From: RGIG3102 sp964507095
GTDB taxonomy: Bacteria > Bacillota > Clostridia > Oscillospirales > Ruminococcaceae
NCBI GenBank assembly: GCA_964507095.1
Contig: CAZDOS010000002.1
Span: forward strand, 1 to 64,000
Reading direction: 5' to 3'
DNA length: 64,000 nucleotides
Under the pieces are notes generated by a model. The model did not search any database. It saw only the letters and a program-made list of their open reading frames with translations, and was not told the DNA's origin. Below are positions 26,955 through 35,371 of the stretch, one piece after another (the stretch's first letter is position 1; each line of letters opens with the position of its first letter). The translations under genes and the position numbers were made by a program.

Positions 26955-27971
26955 CTATTTCTTCTTGGTGTCATCCAGCCGTTTGATGCCTCTGTTCAGC
27001 ATGGTCCTGTACCTTCTTCTGGCTTCCGTCGGTCCTATGATCCGAATGGATTTTTCAAAGCCGAATACCCAGCCGAAGAAGTTGGGACTCATCGCGACAT
27101 CTACTCTGGCGATGAAATGTTTCTTGTCAAAGATCTGCGTGTCAACATCCTCGCCGAATCGGTCGATCACGGACTTCATGACAGAGTTCTCGCAAAGGAG
27201 CTCTACTGTGACCCTTTCCTCATCATACATCCCAAATACAGCCTTGGTGTAGTCTGAAACGCTGAAATCCCGCGGCTCTGGGAAAGCGTCCTCTTCCAGC
27301 ATATCCGGTGTGGCGTATATCCTGTCAACTCTGAAGCTGGTCACCTTACTGTGCTTATCTGAATAGCCTACAGTGTAATAGTAATCGCCGTTCCATATGA
27401 GAGCATACGGACTGAATTTATACGGCATACCGTCATTTCTCATTATCTTCTGCTTGTTGGCATCATACTCATAGTAAAGGAAAGATATCTTCTTTTTCTT
27501 GTTTATGGCTTCATTGATACAGTCAACGATGTAGAAGGACCTCTCGTTGTCGGATTTGACCCTTATCTCCGTATGGATGTTGTGTTTAATCTGCTCCCGC
27601 TGATATATGCTGACGAATGATTCCAACTTTGAGATCAGGTTCTCGCTCTTTCGCTCGGTAATGAACTTTGAAGAAGCGATGGCGTCGACTATGAGCTTGA
27701 TCTCCGGCAGTTCAAATGTTCTGGTTATGAGATAGTATCGGTTTGGGCTTCCTTTCCGGATCTCGATCTCCAATCCGCTCTCTCTAAGTGCGTCGATGTC
27801 CCTGGTTACTGTCGTCCTGAATATCTTTATACCGTATTCCTTTTCGAGATATTTCAGTATTTCATTCGTCGACAGCATATGTTCCTCATCGGAGTACCTG
27901 CTCAGTATGGAATTCAGCGCTGCCAGCCTGACTCTTGTAGCATTGTCCAGGGAAGTGTTTTTCTCGCTCAT
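26955..27971 (-). CDS. HTH-WYL domain transcriptional regulator
   Basis: The 338-residue product begins with a DeoR/HTH_11-type winged helix (LAALNSILSRYSDEEHMLST, FRTTVTRDIDALRESGLEI). It continues with a WYL domain near 140-220 (EAINKKKKISFLYYEYD, FSPYALIWNGDYYYTVGYSD) and a WCX extension. WYL domains sense nucleotide-like or nucleic-acid ligands. It precedes the nucleosidase-like gene by 13 bases, so the pair may form a regulator-enzyme unit. Confidence 0.9.
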   Translation of the reverse strand: MSEKNTSLDNATRVRLAALNSILSRYSDEEHMLSTNEILKYLEKEYGIKIFRTTVTRDIDALRESGLEIEIRKGSPNRYYLITRTFELPEIKLIVDAIASSKFITERKSENLISKLESFVSIYQREQIKHNIHTEIRVKSDNERSFYIVDCINEAINKKKKISFLYYEYDANKQKIMRNDGMPYKFSPYALIWNGDYYYTVGYSDKHSKVTSFRVDRIYATPDMLEEDAFPEPRDFSVSDYTKAVFGMYDEERVTVELLCENSVMKSVIDRFGEDVDTQIFDKKHFIARVDVAMSPNFFGWVFGFEKSIRIIGPTEARRRYRTMLNRGIKRLDDTKKK

Positions 27972-28297
27972 GACCCTTCTCCTTTTTCTGTCTTATCCTA
28001 TTCATTATTATACATTAACCTTCCCTGATAATAAAGCTAACCGATCCCGACAAGCCATATAAACGGGGCAGAGATGCCCTAAACACAAGACAGCAGTCTA
28101 AACACAGATAAACAAAGGGCAAAAAAGCATATTTCAAGTTTTTCTCAAAATATTTCTATGTTTTTCCTTTTCTTTCTATCTTTTTAGATACATGATTAGA
28201 CTTTCTCTCAGTATACTTGAATCAGACCAAGGGAATTAAACCTTAACACTAAATAAGAGATCAAAAACACCAACTGATTCAAATTTGGAGGAAAATC
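27972..28297. other. 326-bp AT-rich divergent intergenic region
   Basis: No gene is seen. It separates the WYL regulator from the large surface-protein gene. A possible -10 (TATACT at 28212-28217) lacks a good -35. The region holds long T-rich tracts and a 9-bp inverted repeat near the right end. Confidence 0.5.
28217..28282 (+). promoter_or_regulatory. Spaced inverted repeat upstream of surface-protein gene
   Basis: TTGAATCAG (28217-28225) and CTGATTCAA (28274-28282) are exact complements 48 bases apart. The right arm ends 4 bases before the GGAGG ribosome site. It could be paired operator half-sites or, if transcribed, a stem next to the ribosome site. Confidence 0.4.
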
Positions 28298-30538
28298 ATG
28301 AAAAAGAGATTCATCACATTAGCACTCGCAGCAGCCATCATCCTTGAAACTTTCCCTGCACAGGGAATCGTCGCTTACGCGGACACGATGGAAGAGACAC
28401 AGGCACCTGCTCAGATCGTAGAGATGACAGAGATGCCCGAACAGAAGATTGAGCTCCCTCTCGAGATCGTCGAAGAGAAGAAGATCGAAGAGGCTCCATT
28501 AGCCGAAGAGAAGAAAGAAGCACCTCGGATCGTCGAGGAGATCCCTCGGGTCATCGAAGAGCCGACAGTGGAAGAGCCGGTCATTGAAGAGCCTGTCGTC
28601 GAAGAGCCTGTAAAGGTACAGCCTGAGCAGATCACCTTCACTATCGTGATAGCGAACATCCTTCAGCCGAACGGAACCAGCAAGGACTACACACGGACAT
28701 CCACCCTCAAGCAGGGCTCAACACAGAGCAAGGCATTCAAGTGGTTCGACAACAAGATCACCACAAAGAGCTTCTCCTACAAGGGAACGAAGTACACCTA
28801 CACAGGAAGATTCGTGGACGCCAACGGCCGGGAGGTCTCCTTCCCAGTCAAGATGGATCCTTCACTCTACTACGAAGATGTGACCATCGTCCTCTACCCT
28901 GTATACGACATCATCGAGGCCAAGCACCTCAGCGCACAGTACATCGACAACATCTCGACAGCCTCATCAAGCTGGTACAACGTAGACGAGTTCTCAAGCT
29001 ACAGACACACCTTCAAGCTGCCTGAGAGCCAGCCGCACTACTCCTTCATCGAGTGGAGAAGCGAAGACGGCACAGCCTACGCACCGGGACAGAGCTGGTC
29101 GGCAACAAAGTCTATCCTGGATCCGATAGCTGACGGCGGCACGCTCACAGTCTCCTTCAGGACATTCTGGCAGCCTTCAGTCACAGTCAACTACTACGTA
29201 GACGGAACACTGGTCAACTCAGCAGAGAGCTTCGAGTCAGTCAATGTGGGAAGCTACATCCCTCAGACAGAAGACAAGGTAAGGTTCATAGGCTGGTATG
29301 ACGCAGCAGGAAACCAGGTATCTGACACCACATTCATCGCTCCGGCGATCACAAGCGAAAGATCAGACAGATACATCGAGAATGTATACGCAAGATTCGT
29401 AACAGACTACACAGTTGAGCACAAGCTCGAGGGTCTTGACGGAACATATGTAACAGTCCTCACAGAAACAGTCAATGACGCAGTCATCGGCACAACGGCA
29501 ACAGCACAGGCACAGAGCTTTGACGGCTTCACCTTCGACGGAAACGTTGATTCAAGAGAAGTCAGAAAAGGCCTTGTCCTCACAGTAAAGTACACAAGAA
29601 ACTCCTACAACGTAACATACTCCTACATGGGTTCACTCATCCCTGAAGGCGCGGAGGATCTCCTTCCTCAGGCAAAGAGCTACAGGTTTGAAGAATCAAT
29701 AGCAGCAGAGGCAGCACCTTCAATAGACGGATACACCTTCTCAGGCTGGGATCTCAATGAAGAGACAATGCCAAGCCACGACATCACAGTGACCGGCAGC
29801 TGGGACTACGCAGATGACACTCTGTCCTACGACGCAAACGGCGGCAAGGGAACAACAGACGCTACTCTGGGCAAGACATTCCACGAAGTAACAGTATCAG
29901 AGAACTCCTTCAGAAGAGGCGGATACAACTTCAAGGGCTGGAACACAATGGCCGACGGTTCAGGCACGGCATACGCAGCCGGCGACATCTTCACACTCAC
30001 AGTTGACACAGACATCCTCTACGCACAGTGGGAGGCTATTCCGGTAGAGATCCCTGCAGACCCGACAATCCCTCAGGTACCTGTAAGGACAGTTCCAACG
30101 ACACCTGTAACTCCTGAGACGGAGCCTGCAGTTGAGAACATCAACGAAGAGATCGTACCTCTCGCTCCTGTAGCAGAGGAAGAGATTGAAGAGATGGCAA
30201 TGCCTCTCGCAGTAAGACCTGTATGGGCACTGCTCAACCTCATCTCAGCAATATGCACCGGCCTCATCAGCCTGGCAATGATCGCAGGATACTTCTTCCT
30301 CGGAGATAAGGAAGAGGACGAAGAGAACAACAATGACAGACACCTGTTCACAAGAGTTCTGTCACTCGTACCTGCAGCAGCAGCCATAGTAATGTTTATC
30401 CTCACAGAGAACATGAACAACCGGATGGTCCTCACAGACAAGTGGACAATATGGATGCTCACAATACTCCTCACGAACATAGTCGCAGCCTTCGCAGCAA
30501 GAAAGGACGACGAGAAGATCGCTGAGAACGATAACTGA
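28298..30538 (+). CDS. Secreted, membrane-anchored surface protein with InlB/MucBP-type repeats
   Basis: In order over 746 residues: signal peptide (1-29, ending VAYADT); Glu/Pro/Val-rich low-complexity stretch (about 30-110); a domain of unknown type; Listeria-Bacteroides and MucBP-like repeats (VNYYVDGTLVNS, YTVEHKLEGLDGTYV, LSYDANGGKG, GYNFKGWNTMADGSGTAY); a Pro-rich linker; and three C-terminal transmembrane helices with a DKEEDEENNND loop. It is thus held by its C-terminal membrane module, not by sortase. Codon use is extremely biased (ACA, CTC, TAC, AAC, ATC), unlike its neighbours, suggesting very high expression. Probable abundant envelope or adhesion protein. Confidence 0.85.
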   Translation: MKKRFITLALAAAIILETFPAQGIVAYADTMEETQAPAQIVEMTEMPEQKIELPLEIVEEKKIEEAPLAEEKKEAPRIVEEIPRVIEEPTVEEPVIEEPVVEEPVKVQPEQITFTIVIANILQPNGTSKDYTRTSTLKQGSTQSKAFKWFDNKITTKSFSYKGTKYTYTGRFVDANGREVSFPVKMDPSLYYEDVTIVLYPVYDIIEAKHLSAQYIDNISTASSSWYNVDEFSSYRHTFKLPESQPHYSFIEWRSEDGTAYAPGQSWSATKSILDPIADGGTLTVSFRTFWQPSVTVNYYVDGTLVNSAESFESVNVGSYIPQTEDKVRFIGWYDAAGNQVSDTTFIAPAITSERSDRYIENVYARFVTDYTVEHKLEGLDGTYVTVLTETVNDAVIGTTATAQAQSFDGFTFDGNVDSREVRKGLVLTVKYTRNSYNVTYSYMGSLIPEGAEDLLPQAKSYRFEESIAAEAAPSIDGYTFSGWDLNEETMPSHDITVTGSWDYADDTLSYDANGGKGTTDATLGKTFHEVTVSENSFRRGGYNFKGWNTMADGSGTAYAAGDIFTLTVDTDILYAQWEAIPVEIPADPTIPQVPVRTVPTTPVTPETEPAVENINEEIVPLAPVAEEEIEEMAMPLAVRPVWALLNLISAICTGLISLAMIAGYFFLGDKEEDEENNNDRHLFTRVLSLVPAAAAIVMFILTENMNNRMVLTDKWTIWMLTILLTNIVAAFAARKDDEKIAENDN

Positions 30539-30572
30539 TATCAACCATTGATCTCTTAATACACATATCCAA

Positions 30573-30606
30573 GCATGATGCAGGCCCACAGTGGCCTGCA
30601 TCATGC
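30573..30606 (+). terminator. Intrinsic terminator-like hairpin
   Basis: A perfect 14-bp stem (30573-30586 with 30593-30606) sits 35 bases after the surface-protein stop. The T-tail is poor, so it may also be a stabilising 3' structure for an abundant mRNA. Confidence 0.7.
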
Positions 30607-30656
30607 ATTTGGCTCGAATCGATTGATTAAACTCATTGAAAGCCTGCTCTCCGAAA

Positions 30657-30694
30657 GCAAAAAGACATCTGTACCATTCAGGATACAGATGTCT
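30657..30694 (-). terminator. Intrinsic terminator after the Mrp gene
   Basis: 11-bp arms (30663-30673 with 30684-30694) are followed on the minus strand by a run of T's. Confidence 0.85.
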
Positions 30695-30708
30695 CCATCA
30701 TTTGATTA

Positions 30709-31545
30709 TTAGTCCAGCAGCTTTTCAATGACCGCAATGGCTTCATCCATGTAGTCTCCCTCAAAGAGCTCAATAACTCCCTGGTCAACATTCTTGGCAA
30801 GCTGAGGATCGATAGGCATTCTTGCGAGAACAGGCACATTGTACTTCTTTGCCAGTTCATCCACATTGCTCTCTCCAAAGACATAGATCTTTTCACCGCA
30901 GTGTGGGCATGTAACATAGCTCATATTCTCGACGATACCGATTATTGGTACAGGCACCGGCATCATTCCCGCCATCTTTACAGCCTTTTCAACGATCATT
31001 GCTACCTGCTCCTGAGGAGAAGCAACGATGATGATGCCGTCTATGCAGATGGACTGGAAAACAGTGAGCGGAACATCTCCTGTTCCTGGAGGCATGTCAA
31101 TGAACATGAAGTCCACATCGCCCCAGATGACATCGGTCCAGAACTGCTTGACCGCATTGGATATGATGGAACCTCTCCATACGACAGGATCCGTTTCATC
31201 CGGAAGAAGGAAGTTTACGCTCATGAGATTGATCCCGGTCTTAGACTTGACCGGAAGAATTCCCATTCCGTTTCCTACGGCTTTCTCATGAATTCCGAAA
31301 GCCTTGCCTATTGAAGGTCCCGTAATGTCGGCATCAAGGATGGCAGCCTGGTACTCGTGTCTCTGTGCGAGAACAGCCAGAAGGCTCGTTACCATGCTCT
31401 TTCCTACTCCGCCCTTGCCGCTGACAACGCCAATGACCTTTTTGATCTTGCTTAGTTCATGTGGTGCTTCCTTTGCCGGAGCTCCGCCGTTCTTTGATGG
31501 GCAGTCAACTCCGCAGGATGAGCAGTCATGTGTGCATCCAGCCAT
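30709..31545 (-). CDS. Mrp/NBP35 family P-loop ATPase, iron-sulfur carrier
   Basis: The 278-residue protein begins with a cysteine-rich segment (Cys4, 8, 11, 15 in CTHDCSSCGVDC), then the deviant Walker A GKGGVGKS, DADITGPSIGKAFG, DMPPGTGDVPL and a C-terminal CPHCGE pair that bridges an Fe-S cluster in the dimer. The Nbp35-like N-terminal cysteines are extra to the minimal Mrp. It probably delivers Fe-S clusters to apoproteins. The frame extends to a TTG at 31563, but GGAGAG precedes the ATG at 31545. Confidence 0.93.
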   Translation of the reverse strand: MAGCTHDCSSCGVDCPSKNGGAPAKEAPHELSKIKKVIGVVSGKGGVGKSMVTSLLAVLAQRHEYQAAILDADITGPSIGKAFGIHEKAVGNGMGILPVKSKTGINLMSVNFLLPDETDPVVWRGSIISNAVKQFWTDVIWGDVDFMFIDMPPGTGDVPLTVFQSICIDGIIIVASPQEQVAMIVEKAVKMAGMMPVPVPIIGIVENMSYVTCPHCGEKIYVFGESNVDELAKKYNVPVLARMPIDPQLAKNVDQGVIELFEGDYMDEAIAVIEKLLD

Positions 31546-31621
31546 GTTTATATATCTCTCCAATCTATATTGTATAAATTCAAAGCCAACTAAAAGTATA
31601 TCACACTTGTCAAGTGCCGCA

Positions 31622-32608
31622 TCATTCCGGCCGGTCCTTCAGATAATCGTCTTCCGTCAGCTTGAAGCTTCCGGGGAACAGTTTCAGATTCGAGAAATTT
31701 ACGGTATCCTTTTCACCGGATCCTCTGCCTTTTTTATGTATCTCGAGTCCCCTTGAGTATTTTGCCATCAGTTCTTTCTTGAGCGCCTTGTCGAGCCGTC
31801 CTTTTTCATCCAGCTTTCTGTAACTGGTCAGCAGCTCCAGCATGAAAAGCTCCCGAGCCCTGTGTACGATCACCTTGTCCGGGCAATCCTCAAAGTGTTC
31901 CCGTCTTGCAAGCGAACCGTCAAACGCAGACCTGTAGTCAGTGTCGTCTGACATGTTCCTTTTTATACCCTCGCTCCTTACAAGGTAGAAGTAGAGAGGC
32001 AGATGCGTCACCGCTATCCTGTCACAGGCTTCGACAGGCTTGTACAGCTGAGTGTCGTCGCTGAAGATCCTTCCGTACTCGAGTGTGATGCCCTCAAACA
32101 CTTCTTTTCTGAATATCTTTCCCGCGAACAGCCTGTAGTTCCGGTCTCTTCTGAGCAGCTGTCTGCGGAGAAATTCATTCGGAGAGATGATCTCTGTCTC
32201 AAAGTCATCCTCCAGATAGAGGAACTCTTCATCCTCGCCCCAGTGAAAGATCCTGTAACTGCACGCGCCCATTGGACAACCTGTCTCTTCCAGCATCCCA
32301 ATCATATATTCAACGTACCCGGGAACTATCCTGTCATCGCTGTCTACAAAACAGACATATTCTCCCTTTGCTTCAGATACTGTCCATTCTACGGTCCGTA
32401 TAAAGTCCTTTTCGGTGCTACCGAACGATCTGATGCATCTGATCCTCCGGTCCTCTGCTGCACACTTTTCTACTGTCTCCTGAGGGTAATCCCTCGTGAA
32501 TACCGGCAGTATCTCCAGATCGGTATGTGTCTGGGCTATCACGCTCTTAATGCACTTGTTAAGGTATTGCCGGGAGTCTCTCACCGGGATTATAACGCTT
32601 ACTGACAT
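31622..32608 (-). CDS. Family 2 glycosyltransferase
   Basis: The 328-residue GT-A protein starts SVIIPVRDSRQYLNKCIKSV, the nucleotide-sugar binding strand-helix of GT2, and has the catalytic metal DxD-like FVDSDDRIV. The rest (about 210-328) is a helical tail without a recognisable domain. It likely adds a sugar to a cell-wall glycan or similar acceptor. It diverges from a second glycosyltransferase gene 84 bases away, which hints at a small glycan locus. Confidence 0.9.
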   Translation of the reverse strand: MSVSVIIPVRDSRQYLNKCIKSVIAQTHTDLEILPVFTRDYPQETVEKCAAEDRRIRCIRSFGSTEKDFIRTVEWTVSEAKGEYVCFVDSDDRIVPGYVEYMIGMLEETGCPMGACSYRIFHWGEDEEFLYLEDDFETEIISPNEFLRRQLLRRDRNYRLFAGKIFRKEVFEGITLEYGRIFSDDTQLYKPVEACDRIAVTHLPLYFYLVRSEGIKRNMSDDTDYRSAFDGSLARREHFEDCPDKVIVHRARELFMLELLTSYRKLDEKGRLDKALKKELMAKYSRGLEIHKKGRGSGEKDTVNFSNLKLFPGSFKLTEDDYLKDRPE

Positions 32609-32692
32609 AGCAACCCTCTGTAACTGTATTTGTTGTTAATTCTATCATATTATGATATATTTTGATACACAAACCACGACAAAGGGGGATTT

Positions 32693-34546
32693 ATGCGATA
32701 CACGATAACGATGTGTCTTGACGGCAGGACCTCATCGCCTTCAGATGTTCTTGAACGGCTGAAAAGTCTTGATTACGACAGGGCAGAAGTCTCTCTTTTC
32801 ATACTTTCGGGCTACCGCGACAAATATGTCAACAATCTGATCCGGGGCACCCTTGAAGGGCTTGGCTTTCCTGACTATGACATGATGGTCTTCCCTGCCG
32901 ACATGACTCGAGAGAACCGGTATAACTACGCCCTCGAGCCTGACCATGCTGACAGCAAGTACATATTGTTTCTCAACGGAGGATACATCCTTAATAGCGA
33001 CATACTCAAAGAACTGGACACACGCATATCAGATCTTGGCGACAAGTGTGCGTATGTGATGCATCGTCTGCCTTTCCCCACTGAAAAGCATATCGATCCC
33101 GTTGATCTTCATATGCGGATCCCCGACCTCGACTGTTTTGCAATATCCAAACAGACCTTGATCGAAGCAGGCGGGTTTGACCCTTCATTCTCGTATTCCC
33201 GGTCCGAGAGAGACCTGTCCATGAAGCTCGCGCTCACGGGCTGCAGTATCTTCTACTGCACAAGATGCAGAGTGACTTTCGAAAGCCGGACTCCAGAAGA
33301 TCAGAGAGCGAGATATATTTCAGACTCGATAGGTGCATTGAAGTTATCAGCAAAGTACTTCGGTGAATCAAAACTGGCCATGTCGGAGCGGGACTTCAAG
33401 GCGATACTTTCTTCCCCCAGACACTTCGATGGCATCAGAAAGATGCTCATTGCGGAATATGCCCGTTTCAAGCTGTCAAAACACACCTTAAGGAAATACC
33501 GGAGATCCATAGATTCCGACAGGGCTCAATCTGTTTGGGACGAAATATCCATATTCGATGCGGACAGAGGCATTGCTCGCGTTTATGACATGCCTGAACA
33601 GCCACTTGTTACCGTGGTGATAAGGACTCACAAGAGAGCCGATTATCTGCGTCTGGCCTTACAGTCTGTAAAAAACCAGACCTATGACAATATCGAGATC
33701 ATCGTAGTAGAAGACGGCGAAGACACCTCCGGCGAAATGATAAACAGGCATTTCCGGGACATGAATATACGCTACTATCCTACCGTCGATCACGTCGGGC
33801 GCGGCAGGGCTGCGAACATCGGTATAGAAAAGGCCTCTGCGGAATATGTCTGCCTTTTGGATGACGATGACTGCTATTATCCTGAATTCATTGAAACGTT
33901 CATAAGCACCCTTCTCCATGATCCCGATAATAGTTTCGCTTTCTCGGGTGGCATTTCGGCTCTCATTGACAGCAAGGATGACCCTCTCGATCCGTATGTT
34001 GTCAGGTCACTTGAAAGGGTCCTGTTCGACCATGTGACTTTGATGGACATGTGCGTTTCCTGCAGAACGACCAGTTCTTCAGCCATGTTCAGGAAGGAAC
34101 TGTATTATGAGTGCGGAGGGATGAGAGAGGACATAGACGGCGATGAAGACTGGGCAATGTGGCTAAGGTTCCTGACCAGACATCACAGAGGAGACGGATA
34201 TCATCTTGATATCCCCAAGGCACTGAACTTCTTCACCAATACATCCGATATTGATGCGCAGAGAGCAAGAGAGGAAAGGTATTCGGTCTATGACAGCATC
34301 ATGCTGAATGACCCTGACCTTGTATTCACTGTGACCGGCAAGGATCTGAAGATGATGGCCGACACCGTTCTTGCCGACGCGCGGCATCTGATCTCCAACA
34401 GATCTGCAGAAAGCTATCTATCCAGGCTGAACAGGCTCGGTGCCGAAAACATAGACTATTCCGAGGACGATACTCTGAAACTCAGCGCCATTCAGCTTCA
34501 CAAATACTATTATTATCTAATGGATTCTGCTCTGAATAAGCTGTAG
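32693..34546 (+). CDS. Tandem-domain family 2 glycosyltransferase
   Basis: The 617-residue protein has two GT-A regions. The N-terminal one (about 1-210) is divergent, with LFLNGGYIL in place of a clear DxD. The second (about 305-520) is canonical: VTVVIRTHKRADYLRLALQS, EIIVVEDGEDTSG, VCLLDDDDCYYPEF and GDEDWAMWLRF. One active and one degenerate or recognition domain is the likely arrangement. A GGGGG ribosome site precedes the ATG. It diverges from the GT2 gene at 31622-32608. Confidence 0.87.
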   Translation: MRYTITMCLDGRTSSPSDVLERLKSLDYDRAEVSLFILSGYRDKYVNNLIRGTLEGLGFPDYDMMVFPADMTRENRYNYALEPDHADSKYILFLNGGYILNSDILKELDTRISDLGDKCAYVMHRLPFPTEKHIDPVDLHMRIPDLDCFAISKQTLIEAGGFDPSFSYSRSERDLSMKLALTGCSIFYCTRCRVTFESRTPEDQRARYISDSIGALKLSAKYFGESKLAMSERDFKAILSSPRHFDGIRKMLIAEYARFKLSKHTLRKYRRSIDSDRAQSVWDEISIFDADRGIARVYDMPEQPLVTVVIRTHKRADYLRLALQSVKNQTYDNIEIIVVEDGEDTSGEMINRHFRDMNIRYYPTVDHVGRGRAANIGIEKASAEYVCLLDDDDCYYPEFIETFISTLLHDPDNSFAFSGGISALIDSKDDPLDPYVVRSLERVLFDHVTLMDMCVSCRTTSSSAMFRKELYYECGGMREDIDGDEDWAMWLRFLTRHHRGDGYHLDIPKALNFFTNTSDIDAQRAREERYSVYDSIMLNDPDLVFTVTGKDLKMMADTVLADARHLISNRSAESYLSRLNRLGAENIDYSEDDTLKLSAIQLHKYYYYLMDSALNKL

Positions 34547-34566
34547 CATGCCGGTACAACTTTTCC

Positions 34567-34595
34567 TTGACACAGCATAGGGCTGGTGGTAATAT
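34567..34595 (+). promoter_or_regulatory. tRNA-Arg promoter
   Basis: Perfect TTGACA (34567-34572), 17 bases, TAATAT (34590-34595), 13 bases before the tRNA. Confidence 0.85.
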
Positions 34596-34608
34596 ATTAG
34601 GGCAATAA

Positions 34609-34685
34609 GCGCTGGTAGCTCAGTTGGATAGAGCGTCTGGCTACGGACCAGAAGGCCGGGGGTTCGAGCCCTCTCCAGCGCACCA
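34609..34685 (+). tRNA. tRNA-Arg (anticodon ACG)
   Basis: A full cloverleaf is visible: acceptor GCGCTGG/CCAGCGC, D-stem GCTC/GAGC, anticodon stem TCTGG/CCAGA with loop CTACGGA (anticodon ACG, read as ICG), a T-loop TTCGAGC, discriminator A and encoded CCA at 34683-34685. The T-stem contains two G-U pairs. Its 3' half plus flank is partly repeated at 39631-39680, so it has probably served as an integration target. Confidence 0.97.
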
Positions 34686-34707
34686 TTGTTGAAAACCCGT
34701 AAATGCA
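34658..34707 (+). repeat. Putative attL: tRNA 3' end plus flank
   Basis: These 50 bases (T-arm of the tRNA through CCCGTAAATGCA) match 39631-39680 in direct orientation at 43 of 50 positions by hand alignment, the pattern left by integration into a tRNA gene. Confidence 0.6.
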
Positions 34708-34735
34708 AGGATTCCAAGCATTTACGGGCTTTTTG
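34696..34735 (+). terminator. tRNA-Arg terminator
   Basis: CCCGTAAATGC and its complement (34696-34706 with 34718-34728) form an 11-bp stem followed by CTTTTTG. Confidence 0.85.
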
Positions 34736-34781
34736 TTGTTCTTGTTTTATGTGGATTTTGTAGTCAAAAAGGGTTTAAAGT

Positions 34782-34823
34782 GGTATACATTATCGATAAA
34801 ATGTATACCAAAATGTATACCAA
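34782..34823. repeat. Clustered GTATACATT repeats (possible recombinase arm sites)
   Basis: GGTATACATT (34782-34791) is followed by its complement AATGTATACC at 34800-34809 and again at 34812-34821. The last two are within a perfect tandem 12-bp repeat AATGTATACCAA. Such short inverted/direct sets beside a tRNA attachment site resemble arm-type binding sites of tyrosine recombinases. Confidence 0.5.
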
Positions 34824-34890
34824 GAATCATTTATTCTTCATTGGGAGAATTACATGCTTTATTGCTGCTGTCAACATATTCTCAAATCAA

Positions 34891-35226
34891 TCACAGCTTA
34901 GCAAATCTCCATCCATATCCAAATGCCTTGTATCTTTTCTTGATTCGAGTGTCGTCTAGATAACTCAGGCACACACTACTTATGGAAGATTTACAATTTA
35001 GATTTTTTGTGTATCCGTTGTCAACAAGCCAACGGGCAGCCTCAGCCCGACTTCTAAAGCTTCTAATGGTTTCTGATGTTTCCAAATCAAACATCTCTAC
35101 TGGCTTAGAACTATTTTTAGCGGATGCCTCTTCTCTTCTTTTAGCATTATTTGCAGCTTGTTCTGGATTATTCTCCGCCCATCTTTTTAAGGAGTCTTTT
35201 CTCTTTTGCCGTTGACCTGCCCTGCT
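34891..35226 (-). pseudogene. Truncated HNH/NUMOD-type endonuclease C-terminus
   Basis: The frame is open for 111 codons from an in-frame stop (35227-35229) to TGA at 34891-34893, with the first ATG only at 35094. The upstream part is a basic segment (KRWAENNPEQAANNAKRREE). The rest resembles a NUMOD1 DNA-binding module: RSFRSRAEAARWLVDNGY, SSISSVCLSYL and YKAFGYGWRF. The N-terminal HNH nuclease domain is missing, so this is a relic. It is more AT-rich than most surrounding genes. A complete short gene starting at 35094 is an alternative but has no clear ribosome site. Confidence 0.55.
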
Positions 35227-35371
35227 CTACTGTTTGCGAAAGGAGATCAAAAGCCAGGATGCATTACGCGGTAAAATGTATTCCGCCGAAAACGGACCGT
35301 TATTATCCGACAGCCATGGTTCTGTGATTAGACTTGTAACTGCAGCACGGTCTTTTCTGACCGCAGCATCA

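Noticed and set aside
34517..34717. Minus-strand frame across the tRNA
   Set aside because: It is the complement of tRNA-Arg and its terminator.
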